Shown in pieces: positions 13,101-25,000 of a stretch of DNA of 64,000 nucleotides. The stretch is taken from contig CM028377.1 in assembly GCA_013146195.2 (NCBI GenBank), positions 27,758,428 through 27,822,427 on the forward strand, given 5' to 3'. Each line of letters opens with the position of its first letter. Position 1 is the stretch's first letter. The position numbers and the translations under genes were made by a program. This DNA comes from Codonopsis lanceolata. Lineage: Eukaryota; Streptophyta; Magnoliopsida; Asterales; Campanulaceae. The notes under the pieces were generated by a model. It searched no databases. It was not told where the DNA came from and saw only the letters and a list, made by a program, of their open reading frames with translations.

Positions 13101-14458
13101 CGATCGGTGAAGTTGTTCCTCTCGTCGAATACGTCAAAATCCGAAGTTTGGTGGTCATCCAACGGTTGGATCTTCAAGGATTTGAGGGAGAAGACCTAGG
13201 GCTTCAAGCTTCCATGGTCTCCCAACTCTCTCTCACTATACGGTTTAGATGAAGGAGGAGAAATGAGAGAAGTGGCTGAATTTGTGAAGAGATTAGGCTA
13301 TTTATACCTCCCATTTAGTAAGGGCACAAATGAGATTTCCTTGGTACAATTAGAGAGTGTTAGATGTAATTAGCCACTAATCAAACTCTAATTAACTACC
13401 CAAACATGTTAGGACATGATTAGGACTTAGTTTGTGGGTTAGGAAGGGTTTAGAGGGGGTTTAATGAGGGTAGGATAGGAATTACACATCAAAAACCCAA
13501 AACAGGGAGTAGGCTGCTCGAAGCTACAGTGCTGTAGCTACGGCATGCTTCCCAACTGCGATGGCTCCAGTTTGAACACCGTTCGACGAAACGACGCGAT
13601 TTTTTCTCCTGCCACTCTGTAAATGTCCTAACTAGAAGCCTCAAAAACCCCAAACCAAACAAAAATTTTTTCGAAGGTTTCTCGATCAAACAAATCAGCC
13701 GCGTACCAAAAATCAATCCGTAACTGTTGTATAACGGATGAAATTACACAGAACAAACTAACGATCGAAACAACGAATGAACAAGCATAATTACTTGTTT
13801 TAAAGCATGTTAAAAGACTAATGAAAGGTCCCAAACACATACCCAATGTTACAACAAAACTAAGTGTAAGGAAAATACGAAAAGCGATACGTTAACAAAA
13901 CGCGAATCGCGAAATTAAACATATGACGACGACTATACTTTGAACGTCGTGACCACATGTAAACTTTATAAAAATGATTATAAACACTTAAAAGGGCTAT
14001 AAAATAGGATTGAATTTCACAGATGATGAACAACAGATAGGAGAAAAGAACTCCCAAAAGACGAGACGCTCACACGGCTCAATCTCAAACTACGGGATAA
14101 GGAGAATTGCTATTCTCGAAGCGTCAAAACATCGCAAGATTTAATAAATACATCCAACTAGAAGTATTAATACATCTAAAAATTTAATCAATCATCATGT
14201 AAAGGTCTAGGACCAAATCGGGGTCAGGAACATAAAACCCGAGTAAACTCTCAATCGCGTCGCATTTCGACTATCGTCGAGTTACGACTTGTGACTTTGG
14301 CAAGTCAACAACTAAATGGCATCTCTTAAAATTGTTTTGGTCTTAATGTGATCTCTCATACAGATCTAGACTCTCTCAGAAATCAAATAAGTCATAAACC
14401 AAGGAAGAAATGCGAGCATTGCACGCAATTGAAGCTAACCGGGAATCGGGGTCTTACA
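10194..14458 (-). mobile_element. Family 3 long-LTR element, 5' LTR
   Basis: LTR of 4265 bp, plus-strand ends TGACGACCCGACC at 10194 and GGGGTCTTACA at 14458. Both ends resemble family 1 and, at the 5' plus end, family 2 (GCGACCCGACC), so the three families are relatives. Most of the interior is AT-rich with no gene. A clear minus-strand TATA box lies at 13298-13308. At 14458 the LTR joins Athila coding sequence in mid-gene, which indicates insertion into Athila. Confidence 0.75.
13298..13308 (-). promoter_or_regulatory. LTR TATA box, family 3
   Basis: Minus strand reads GGTATAAATAG, followed after about 30-80 bp by a CT-rich leader typical of plant transcription starts. It is the likely U3/R promoter of this LTR. 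Confidence 0.6.
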
Positions 14459-16069
14459 AATGATGCCCAACTTAATTATACAACAACAGAAAAAGAATTC
14501 TTACTAGTTGTGTATGCATTAGAAAATTTTAGACCATATTTGTTAGGGTCAAAAGTCATAATATTTTCTAATCATGCAGCCCTAAAATATTTATTGAGTA
14601 AGAAAGATGCTAAGCCTAGACTCATAAGGTGGATGTTATTATTGCAAGAATTTGACATTACTATTAAGGATAAAAAGGGAATAGAAAATGTCGTAGCCAA
14701 CCATTTGTCTATATTGGAATTTTCACCCTTACTTGAACGCCAATTTCTTGATAATACAATTCCTGTAAATGAAGACTTCCCTGATGAACAATTATTAGCA
14801 GTCAAAGATTCAAATCCATGGTATGCTGATTATGTTAATTATTATGTGTCTGATATCATAAATCCTGATTTTGATTTTTATCAAAGAAATAAATTTTTTA
14901 CTGAAGCAAAGAATTATTTTTGGGAAGAAGCTCATTTATATAAAATGTGTTCCGACTCTATAATTAGAAGATGTGTTATGGCATTTTGTCATGAATACTC
15001 TTGTGGTGGTCATTTTAATGGTAATAAAACTGCTAGAAAAATTTTGCAATCTGGTTTATATTGGCCTTCTGTTTTTAGAGATTGTGACATATTTTATAAA
15101 ACTTGTGATAAGTGTCAGAGAACTGGTGGAATAGGAAAAAGGAATGAAATGCCCTTGCATGTAAATATGGTTGTTGAAATTTTTTATGTCTGGGGCATTG
15201 ATTTTATGGGTCCTTTTCCAGTCTCTAATAATTGTGAATATATTTTAGTTGCTGTTGATTATGTGTCTAAATGGATAGAAGCCATTGGAACTAAAACCAA
15301 TGATGGGAAAACCGTGGTCAAATTTGTGGAAGAACTTTTTGCTCGGTTCGGAGTACCTAAGGCCATAATCAGTGATCAAGGAACCCACTTCACCAATAAA
15401 TTGCTAAATTCAGTCCTTAGAAAACATGGTGTAACTCACAAGTTAGCTACACCCTATCATCCTCAGACCTCTGGTCAAGTAGAGGTAAGTAATAGACATA
15501 TAAAAGCAGTTTTAGAAAAGACAGTTAGACCCAATCGTAAAGATTGGCAGTCTAAACTTAATGATGCTTTATGGGCATATCGAACTGCATATAAAACCCC
15601 GATAGGAATGAGTCCGTATCGAATGGTGTATGACAAAGCATGTCATTTACCAGTTGAAATTGAACATAGAGCCTATTGGGCTATCAAGGAATTAAACTTA
15701 GACTTCACCTTGGCTGGTGAGGAAAGACTGTTTCAATTAAATGAATTAGAGGAACGTAGGCTAAATTCGTCTGAGAATGCTAAAACTTATAAAGAAAAGA
15801 CCAAGAAATACCATGATATGGGATTAGCCAACAAAATGTTTCGTCCAGGATTACCAAGGTTATTCCCCGAAAAATTAAAATCGAAATGGTCTGGTCCTTT
15901 CACTATTGTCCGAATTTATCCTCATGGAGCAATTGATATCAGAAACCCGAGGACCAATGATGTATTCAAAGTTAATGGTCACCGACTCAAACCATACCTT
16001 GAATCCATATCAGTTGAGCGAACAATTGAACTAATTCGTCTCGCTGACAATGCACCACCGGATGATTAG
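14459..16069 (+). CDS. Athila-type polyprotein, RNase H and integrase part (5' truncated)
   Basis: An open frame from 14348 to the TAG ending at 16069, 573 codons. The first 37 codons (14348-14458) are LTR sequence of the inserted family 3 element; the retrotransposon protein starts at residue 38. Residues about 45-130 are the C-terminal RNase H region (TTTEKE, then NHAALKYLL where relatives usually have DHAALKYLL). Residues about 195-260 are an HHCC zinc-binding integrase domain (CHEYSCGGH, then CDKCQRTG). The integrase core follows with the three acidic positions visible in GIDFMGPF, ISDQGTHF and GQVEVSNR. The C-terminal WSGPFTI and FKVNGHRLKPYL are typical of the Athila lineage. Part of the usual sequence before RLFPEKL looks deleted in frame. 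Reverse transcriptase, protease and gag are absent, so this fragment alone cannot move. The intact frame suggests a fairly recent break. Confidence 0.85.
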   Translation, partial: NDAQLNYTTTEKEFLLVVYALENFRPYLLGSKVIIFSNHAALKYLLSKKDAKPRLIRWMLLLQEFDITIKDKKGIENVVANHLSILEFSPLLERQFLDNTIPVNEDFPDEQLLAVKDSNPWYADYVNYYVSDIINPDFDFYQRNKFFTEAKNYFWEEAHLYKMCSDSIIRRCVMAFCHEYSCGGHFNGNKTARKILQSGLYWPSVFRDCDIFYKTCDKCQRTGGIGKRNEMPLHVNMVVEIFYVWGIDFMGPFPVSNNCEYILVAVDYVSKWIEAIGTKTNDGKTVVKFVEELFARFGVPKAIISDQGTHFTNKLLNSVLRKHGVTHKLATPYHPQTSGQVEVSNRHIKAVLEKTVRPNRKDWQSKLNDALWAYRTAYKTPIGMSPYRMVYDKACHLPVEIEHRAYWAIKELNLDFTLAGEERLFQLNELEERRLNSSENAKTYKEKTKKYHDMGLANKMFRPGLPRLFPEKLKSKWSGPFTIVRIYPHGAIDIRNPRTNDVFKVNGHRLKPYLESISVERTIELIRLADNAPPDD

Positions 16070-16970
16070 GTTTGTAGTTGGGTCGAGCTACAGACGTTAA
16101 ACAAGTGCGCTAAGTGGGAGGCAACCCATTATGATGAATTTTATTTACTTTCGTAGTGTAATTTAAATATGCTATTCTATGTCTTATTTAATTTTGGACA
16201 TTTAATTTAAAATTAAATATGCCAAAATTCAAGTTTTGGGGAGAAAACCATCGTAGTGTTGTATTTATATGTTGCTAATATGTTAGTTTAGAGTTTTTGT
16301 AGAATTTTTAGAGTGCAGGAAAGAAACATAACTTAATGGAACATAACAGAAGGACCAAACTGCAAAACTACCAAAAAGATTGAAAGAAAAATAAAGGATG
16401 GATGTTCTGCCTAACTTGCGTACGCAAGGCTTAAGCCACCTTGTGGCCACAAGGCCCCCTTAAATGCAGGAAGCGTGACCGGCAGCAGTACGAGGGAATC
16501 AGTGCCCACGCGTGATCAGACCACCTTGCGGCCGCAAGGTCCCCTATTTAAGCAAAACTCCGGGCAGAATGCACGAATCACTTGAAAATCACTCTCATCT
16601 CTCAAGGCAGCAGCAGCAGGTTTTCTTCTCTCTCTAAAATCCGGCTATCCAAGGCTAAATCTCCTCTCCCTCAAGCTAAATCATCCCTTCCAACTTCATT
16701 GCCCTCCATTGAATCCTGAAGAAGGGGGACCTCCATTAATTCCGGTGAAGAGCTTCAAACTCCGGTAACCTCTTCATCTTCAAAGCTTGCAAAAATCCAA
16801 GTAACTCTCACCCTCTCTTTTAATTTTTGACGTATAAAATTTATTTGCATGCTAGGGTGCTAGAGTATTTTACGTAAAACTTCTACTTTGCATGCTTTAG
16901 TTGATAGGTTGAATTTTTAATTTTTAGAGAAGAGTAGAATTCGTACACTTAATTTTTGTGCCCAAACAAA
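16070..16970 (+). other. Athila spacer between pol and second gene
   Basis: 900 bp with no gene. It starts with the GTGGGAGGCAACCCA motif (16107-16122) commonly found just after Athila pol. It then holds three perfect palindromes (16415-16540), a TATTTAAG motif (16545-16552) and a CT-rich leader with a CAG run (16606-16619), which together resemble a promoter and 5' leader for the gene that starts at 16971. Transcription here is inference. Confidence 0.55.
16415..16540. repeat. Three perfect palindromes upstream of Athila second gene
   Basis: CTTGCGTACGCAAG at 16415-16428, CCTTGTGGCCACAAGG at 16439-16454 and ACCTTGCGGCCGCAAGGT at 16523-16540 are each their own reverse complement. They share the arms CTTG and CAAG with different centres. 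Confidence 0.9.
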
Positions 16971-17383
16971 ATGGCCCCAAAAAGTAGGAATACCGGCCCC
17001 TCCACTTCCGGCTCCTCCGAGGAGGATCAAGATTATGATAACACCCGCTTCATCTTTTTTGAGGCGTCGGAGAACTAAACCGCGAAGCTCTCCAAGACCT
17101 TGATCCCTGAAAAGGGATTTAAGGCTAAGGATTTTAGCCTCCATAATAATTTTAAGACTCGTAGATGAGGTCCTTTGACTGTTTCTCCGGACGAGGCCAT
17201 CGTGGCCATTGTCTATGAATTCTATGCCAATGGGCGAATTGGCATAGATGGTGGGGTTTTAGAGGTTGTTGATGTTAGGGGTGTAGCCGTTAGTTTTGCA
17301 TCCCAAAACATTAACCTTTGCTATGGCACCTCTAACTTTGCGAGTGGTGCCGATGACTATAGCCACCACCTTTCTGTCCCTGT
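16971..17383 (+). pseudogene. Athila second gene (putative plant transposon protein / env-like), truncated relic
   Basis: ATG at 16971 opens a frame with a low-complexity Ser/Pro start, then FIFFEASEN, then LSKTLIPEKGF, which resembles the start of the plant transposon protein domain carried after pol in Athila elements. In-frame stops occur at about 17077 and 17166. The same frame continues with VRGVAVSFASQNIN, a conserved-looking part of that domain. The gene is cut at 17383 by the SIRE LTR, so its C-terminal part is missing. The family role is unknown; an envelope-like function has been proposed for some relatives but nothing here shows it. Confidence 0.6.
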
Positions 17384-18637
17384 TGTGAGTCCCAAAGGGC
17401 ACAATAATAAGCTAGAAGGGGGGGTTGAATAGCTTATTATACACTTAAATTTTTTTTTAAGAAAGTTCTTTTAACAAGCACTTACAATCTATGTGGAAGA
17501 TTGAAGTAGCGGAAGTCTTGCAAAGAAACAGGTTCAAGTCTGCCGATTAAGGACTACCGGTAGACTTGACTGGTTACTCAAGTTTGCTGTTTAGGATATA
17601 GATAAAGGAAGTAATAAATAGTATAATAAGTAAACAAATAGTAAAGGAAGAAGACAAGTATTTTAGGATGGTTCACACTATAAAGAGTGCTACGTCCACC
17701 ACCAAGGCAGTCAACCTTGGATTTAAAAAGTGCACTATGTTTTCCACTAAATCTATTACAAGGAATATACCCAATGGATCGTGTACAAAATATTGACTTG
17801 TGTTTGGGGGTTTCAGAATTAAATATCTGGGTAAACAAGATATTTAATTCGTGCAGAAGAATAGCTTTAAATGAAAACAACAAGAAGTAAATGATAAGAG
17901 TTGAAGCAGGTCTTCTTGTCGTTGTCGAGGACCTCTTGATCTGTTAAGGATCTCTTGAATGCACTGAGTATAAAGACTTAAAGTTGTTGTAGATTTTCAG
18001 AGCATATCATCAAGTCTTTCTTCAGTCTTTAATGGCGGCAATTATAGCTGGAGCATTCTGGAGATCCGTTGGAGAAGACGAAGTTTAACAGCTTTATTAG
18101 GTTGAATGCATTAAATGCATAGAGTTGTCTTGAGGATTTCGTCTTCACAGATATCGAGCAGGGAATGGGTGCAGAGATCTTTTGTAGAGACTGGAAGTAG
18201 GGCAATCCGGATGTCAGATCTGCAAGAGTTGCTACAGATAGTAGGTGACAGTCTGTTCACCTACTCTTTTACTGTTCAGTCTGTGAAAGTCTTCCTGCTT
18301 TTCGGAAAGCTACTTTCGGCGAGTATGAGATGTCAGGGAATGTCTCAATTTAAATTCAAACTGATAAGGATAAATTTAAATTGATCCATTAATAATTGTT
18401 TGACTGGACACGTCATGATTGACCACGTCAGATGCACAAGGTCTGCATTACTGTAGCAGTCTTCAGATGAAGCTTTAGCGAGGTCTTCTTTGAACTGTGA
18501 AGTCCTATAAACTATTCTTGGCAAAGTTCTATACACAGTTGCCACGCTAATTGATACGCAGCCCAATTAGCCACTAATGTATAAAACTAATGTAATGTAT
18601 GAGCAGATATAAATCTAAATACAAATGAGCATCAACA
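17384..18637 (-). mobile_element. SIRE LTR A (3' LTR of copy 1)
   Basis: 1254 bp, plus-strand ends TGTGAGTCCC at 17384 and GCATCAACA at 18637. It aligns with 31229-32490 (LTR B) and 63076-64000 (LTR C) and is visibly closer to C. Its minus-strand TATA region (18041-18046) is changed to TATAATTGCC, where B and C have TATAAATGCC. Frames within it are shadows. It is inserted in the Athila second gene. Confidence 0.85.
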
Positions 18638-18652
18638 ATCTCCTCCTATTTA
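18638..18652 (-). promoter_or_regulatory. Polypurine tract of SIRE copy 1
   Basis: The minus strand reads AATAGGAGGAGAT just before the LTR start TGTTGATGCTC, the expected place and composition. Confidence 0.7.
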
Positions 18653-18942
18653 TATCTGGTCATCATTACTACAAATGAGGGTTATAACCAACTATGTGAT
18701 AGATAATAGCATGTCTAAGAGTATTTTTAATTTTATATCGGTAGACATGCCTCTATCAAACAGTAGAACACCTCAAGTGTAAAATCTAATCTAGGTGCAT
18801 ACAAAGTATAAGGGAAACAGTAGAACAGCACACAGATTAGTAGAAAAACAGTTCAAATAAATTTAAACTTAGTGTTTAAATTCTAAGCAGATATGAATTG
18901 AAATAACACGAATTTAAACAATAGACAATTTTTTAAAGGCAA
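18653..18942 (-). other. SIRE 3' untranslated region
   Basis: About 290 bp of AT-rich DNA between the envelope-like gene and the polypurine tract; no gene seen. Confidence 0.5.
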
Positions 18943-21727
18943 TTAATCTTCTGTATTATAAACGAGAAGTTTAATATTTACAGAGTTTTCAAAAAAAAAG
19001 ATAGATACAAAGGTTAAGGGAAGAACAGATATAGATTTACCAAGGTCTTTTCCCTTTGCCTTTGTATGCTGCTTCTTTCTCCATTCGGAGCTATTCGTTC
19101 TTCTGACGTATTCATCATCGGCATCCGTGGGAGGTCTAGTGGAACGAGAACGGTAGTCCAGCTCTTCATGAAGACGGCTGTTCTCTTCCATAAGCATTCG
19201 GTTGATAGACTTCATTTGCTTCTCCTCCGTGATGGCCAGATCACGCTCACGCCGAGCATTCATAACGTCATGCGCTGAGTCGCGAGCTATGTTGTTGAGC
19301 TCGAGGACAGGCGGGCAGCTGTGGCCGAGATGGAGAGTGATGGCGTGGAATAATTCATAGAACAGATATGAGCAGAGCCGGGCACATTCAGAGCTTTGAG
19401 CTTCAATGTTTATCTTGACGTCCGTAAACTCATGCCTCATCTATCCAAATCGGGTCCACACGTCTTCTTGGAATTGACGAAGAAGAGCAGCGGTTCTTTC
19501 ATTGGCCTTGGACGCGGCATTGGCAATCTCAGAGGCAGCAGTGGAGATGCTTGTCAGTTCGCCTAGCCTTTCGTAGATTGCGTCCAGACGAGACAAAATT
19601 TCAGCATTGGCCGGCTGGGAGGAAGAAGGTTCCAGGCCAATGTGAACATGACCAGCACCGGCAGAAGAGGCAGCTCCAGGGGACAAGGGCCGGAAGGGCT
19701 GTTGGAGAGGTGTAGTGACTGAGTCGGAAGAGGTTGAGTCTTGGGTGGGGATGGTGTTGGAAGAAGAGGAGGTGGTTGTTGGTGGGGAGGGAGGAGGGGT
19801 AGGGGAAGAATCTAACTCAATATCAGTGTCAGAGTTGTCACTGACAATTGATGATTCGGGTCAAGGGTCGGTAGAGAACCAAAAAGAAGGGGCTGGATAG
19901 AAAAGGGATTTGGGTTTTCGGAGGTTTGGTTGTGGCTGTGGTTGATCTTTGGGAAAAAGGTCTGCTACCGATGAAAGTCCAAAGAGGAACTTAGAGGCAA
20001 CAGGGTCTAGAGGTTTGGTAGGAGAAGGTTGGGTTAGTTTGGATGGTGTAGATGAAATGGTTTGGGTATGATGAGGTGAAGTAGGGGTAGATGGGTTAGG
20101 AGAGTAGTTGAAAAGGGAAGGAGGAGGGGTAGGAATTCAGGTAGGCTCCTCCTGAGGGATAGACTCCTCCGGAGGTGGTGAAGTCCTCTGAGTAGATGAC
20201 TCAGTAGGAGTGGGTTGGCTTGGTGTGGCGGTAGAGGTTTGGTTAACGGTAGAGGGTTGGTTAGCGGTAGGGGTTTGGCTGTCGGTAGAGGGTTGTGTGG
20301 TGGTAGAGGGCTGGGTGTCGGCAGACCTCTTTTTCTTCCTTAGCAGCTGAATAGGGGGCTCAGCTGCGTCATCGGCAGAAACTTGAGTGACTGTAGGTGG
20401 TTGGTCTTGAAAGGTTTTTCGTAGTCGCCTACGTTTTGGTTTTGCTGAGGGTTTGCGTTTGTTTTTGGGAGAAGGCTGGGTAGAGGAAGTTGGTTGAGTT
20501 GGGGTAGCTGGTGAAGGAGATGGAGACTTACCGGCAGCAGAGGAAGAGCAGCCGGCAGACTTGTCCTTTCTGCTTTCCTTCAGCTCTTGCCTGACCCATT
20601 TAGCATGTCGCTCCTCAGCTTCCACTTCTTCCGCCCGAGCCTTTTTGGCCTTTGCTGTTTGCTTGGACCTCAACAGTTGTTCGGATTAGTCAGCCAGATC
20701 TTTGGCTTGCTGGTGTAGAGTTTGAGCAACTTGGTCATCAAATTTGGCAGATGCCTTTTTGAAACTTTTGCTAGCCGCATCATATGCTTCCATGTTGAAG
20801 CATGTAACAATGATAGGCACATGCTTAGCAACCTTTTCAAGAGTGATAGGCGGAAGACCTTTTTGCTTGTCGTCGCTTGTTCTCGTATTTAGTATACTTG
20901 TTGAAGAACGAGGCGGTCAGCTGTTTGTCCTTTGTCACCGTCATAAGTTCATCTTCCTTAACGGAAGAGTTGACTTGCTCTGTGTCGGGCAGGAGGACAT
21001 TGATCAGCCTGACAAATGGCCGTTTGCAGTTAGGGTTGTTCTTGACTTTCTCAACGCACTGCTTCAGTTCGTTGAATACAATAGTGCCGAAGTTGAGGTG
21101 AGTCTGAAGGTAGACGGCACTTTTAAGGTTCAGCTGATGTGCAGTGAACATATCGTGGGCTCCGCTTTTGAACAGTAGACCCTTGTCGATCAAATGGCTG
21201 GAGCAGTAGACGTCCAGCGGGAAGAGATTCCTCAGCATCTTACCCTGAGGTTCCCTTGGTGTGTCAATTCCCCTCATTGCTTCCCAGGCGTGGTTAGCCT
21301 CAGCAATTGAAGACTCTAGAGCACCACCAAAGTGCACACCAATAATGGTGGAGATGGTCTTGGCAGTGATGGAGATGGGTCGGCCTCGAATCCATCCACG
21401 AAGAGCATTTTGATTTCTGAGCTCCATTCGTTGGTAGAACTCTTCAGCCAAGAGAATACTGTAGCTTTCATCATTGACGCAGAAGAGTGGTAGAATCCCC
21501 GAAGCGTTCATATCTTCGCAGGCCTTGACTCCGGCGGCAATTGTGCAGACAGATTGGAGGTCTATGCACATTTCGGGTATATATAGTTTTGGGTCCAGGG
21601 CGACGATGACGTCGTGAGCAACGGGAGAAGTAGGGTACCCCGATAGATTGACATCCAAACTGGGTGGGATGTCCTTTTCCGGGTCCAACTCCTTCCTGCT
21701 ATTACGCTTGGATTTTGAGGTTTTTAC
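18943..21727 (-). pseudogene. SIRE envelope-like gene, main exon (decayed)
   Basis: Minus-strand gene downstream of pol. From 21727 an open frame runs to 20837 and contains a putative plant-transposon-protein-type domain; a recognisable stretch is WIRGRPISITAKTIS. One frameshift follows near 20850, and the other frame then carries a lysine-rich region (around 20620-20670), a long Pro/Ser/Thr-rich tract with basic KPKRRRLRK (about 20140-20560), and a C-terminal part with heptad-like alternation and a KKQHTKAKGK basic patch before the stop at 18943. In-frame stops interrupt it near 20686, at 20137, near 19860 and at 19441. Total length is about 900 codons. A basic start, a folded domain, a proline-rich middle and a C-terminal coiled coil resemble published descriptions of SIRE third ORFs. 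I see no clear transmembrane segment. Any entry role is unproven. The start is not an ATG at 21727; see the exon 1 entry. Confidence 0.65.
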
Positions 21728-22026
21728 CTGAAAGAATACAATCAGAAATTAGGGCTTTTTACCACACATGATAAACAAGCAAAGATTTCAAGTTTTCTGA
21801 AATTATTGAAAATTTTCAATGAAAATTTTTGAAACCCTTGAATGTTTAGGTTAAGAGCACCAGCGAAACATTAACATATGATTTCTTAAAAGAATAAGTA
21901 CTCAAAGCATATAGAAGACTGTTAGTTTCTAAGTTTTGAAGAACAACAATGGCGGTTACTGTCAGATACGCGAAAGCGACCTTTCGAATTCCATAACAAG
22001 TAGCTTAAAAGATGAAATACTAAACA

Positions 22027-25000
22027 ATAATCTGGGATGCTATCTGCAATCTCAATGCCGATAGTGCTCCGGGCCCAGATGGATTTACTGGTCACTTTTT
22101 TCGTGGTTATTGGTATGTTGTTAAAAATGAAGTAGTAGCTGCGGTGCAAGAATATTTTTGTGGTGCTATTCTTCCTACGGGCTTTTCTGCTACGGCTTTA
22201 GTTTTAATCCCGAAAGTGGCGATTCCCACCTCTTTTGGAGATTTCCGTCCAATAAGTCTCTGCAATTTTACCTGTAAAATTATTTCTAAAATTCTGGCAG
22301 TTCATTTAGCGGAGATTTTACCTCGGATCATATCTCCTGAGCAGTCTGGTTTCGTTAAGGGGAGGGCTATCCAAGAAAATATTGACTTAGCTCATGAATT
22401 GATTGGTCGCATAGACAAAAAGGTTCGGGGAGGTAACGTTGCTTTTAAATTTGATATGTCTAAGGCCTATGATCGCTTAGAATGGTCGTTCCTTCTCCGC
22501 TCTCTTTGTGCCTTTGGTTTTAATGATCGAGTATGTGATCTTATGGAACGCTTGCTCAATAATATTTGGTATTCCATCAAGATTAATGGTGCTAGTTTCG
22601 GCTTCTTTAACTCTTCTCGTGGGGTTCGGCAGGGTGACCCTTTGTCGCCGCTTCTATTTGTCCTCGCTCAGGAGGTCTTTTCTCGTGCAATAAATAGAGG
22701 TTTCTTGGAAGGTCGTATGGTGCCGTATAATCATGGTCGAGGTGATATGCTAATTTCACATCTTCTATACGCTGATGATATGATTTTGTTTAGTAATGCG
22801 GGGAAACGATCTATTGTGAATCTTCGAAAGCTTCTTAATATTTATGAGCAATCGTCCGGTCAACTTGTTAATCTTCAGAAAAGCGGGTTCTACACTGCTT
22901 CTTGGTTCTCTCATGCTAAAATTCAGCGTATAGCTGGTTGGTCGGGCTGCATTCATCAATCGTTACCCATGAAATATTTGGGTCTCCCTTTGTTTCGTGG
23001 TCGAGTTAAGCGCCGATATTTTGAAGATCTGGAATCAAGGGTCTTGAAAAATATTGAAGGATGGAAAACGAGGTTGTTATCGTTTGGAGGTAAGATTATC
23101 CTTCTTAAGTCAGTGCTATGTAGTATCCCCATTTATGCTCTTGCTGCTATTAAAGTGCCGGTTTCTGTTCTTAATCGCATTGAAAGAGCGATGGCGAATT
23201 TTCTTTGGGGAAGTTCGAGGAGATAGCAGAATCCATTGGGTGTCGTGGCAAAACATTTGTAGACCAACTTCGGAGGGTGGTCTGGGTCTCCGTTCTCTCA
23301 CGCATATCAGGGATTTTCTTCAAGCTAAGCTTGCATGGAGTGTTCTCAACGGCAGCAGCTTATGGGAAAAATTCATCACAACGAGCTCTAGCTCAACTGG
23401 TACTGCTCACTTCTCCTAACGGAGTGGTCGGGTGTTCAAGTCTCACAAGAGACATCCTGGACTTTACAACTCTCAATAGAGAGGTCGGGTGTTCAAGCCT
23501 CTTCAGAGGCACCGTTGTTGTTCAAGCCTTACCGAAAGGCCCCATTTAGCTACTCACTTATCTTAAGTAGTGTTCAAGCCTACCCACCCGGTTTCTCAAC
23601 CGAGAGGTTCGGTGTTTAAAGCCTCACCGGAGGCACCATTTGTTCGAGCCACACCAAAGGCATCATATATATAATTGTAGCTTTCAAGGCATTCCTATGT
23701 CAAACCTTTACAAAGTTTCATGGTTTTTCAGCTCCCATTTTTCCTCATGTCTGGCGATTCAATTTATTAACTATTTTGTTGCTTAGTTGTTGGGTTTTGG
23801 GTCGAGGGGAGGTCTCTTTTTGGAACGACAATTGGTTGGGTCATCGCTTGGAAGGTCCTCTCCCTATGGATATTAAGCTTACAGTGCAACAAGCTTTTCA
23901 TCATCTTCCCTCCATACTGTCGTTAATTCCTCCTCAGTATCATGAAAGTATTTCTCGAATTAATCTTCAAGCGGACATCCCAGACAGACTTGTGTTCAAT
24001 TTATCTACTTCGGGCGAATTCGATTCTAAAGCTTATTGGAATCATCACAGGCAGCGTCAGGCTACTCTTCCATGGGAAAATAAAATTTGGAAGTCTTGGA
24101 TTCCTACCAAGATAAGTGCTTTTGGTTGGAAATTAATTTTCGATGCTCTCCCAGTGGATCTTCACCTTCATTCGCGTAAAGTGCCTATCGTTTCTCGTTG
24201 TGCTATCTCATGCTAGGGAATCTATTAATCACTTATTTTTACAATCTGAGATTGCTAAAGATTTATGGAGTCGGTTTGCTCGCCCATTCAACAAGATTGA
24301 TAGGTACACTTCTATTCCCCATTTGTTTCAGATTTGGTCAGATGGGGTTTCATCTCGTTCTCAGATAGGAGGTGTTCAGATTGGTATTATGCTTCATGTT
24401 TGTTGGGCTATATGGACAGATCGTTGCCGAGCAGCTTTTGACGATTTGCCTATGAACATAGACATGATTTTTAAACAGATTATGGTGTGTTTGTGCAATA
24501 TTATGAGTCTCTTTAAGCCTAAGTCGATATCTTCTCCTAGGAGCTTACGCATTCTTCGGTTACTTGATTTGCCTATCCTAAAGATTAAGCTCAAAAGGGG
24601 TATATGGATTTGTTGGAGTGCTCCTTCGTTCCCTTTTTCAAGTTGAATGTGGACGGTTCTGCCGCGGGCGGTATGGCTACGGGAGGTGGAATCATTCGTG
24701 ATTCCAATGGGCATTTTATTTCTGGTTTTCTAAGATCCTATGGCCAAGGCACCAATACTGGAGCTAAATTTATGGCTATTCGGGACGGGCTTTTATTATG
24801 CTGAAAGCTTCAGCTAACGCAGGTGGTGATTGAATCCGATTCTTCTGTGGTGGTTACGGCTATTAATGGCCAGCAGAGTTGTCCTTGGATGTTTATGTAT
24901 GAAGTGCGTCAATGCCTATCTTTAATGGGAAATTATCGTTTAAAGCACATTTATAGAGAGATGAACTTTGTTGCGGATCGGTTAGCTCATGCAGCTCACA

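Noticed and set aside
17578..18566. Frames in SIRE LTR A (and equivalents in B and C)
   Set aside because: LTR sequence; the frames are not conserved between the three LTRs beyond what the DNA similarity dictates.
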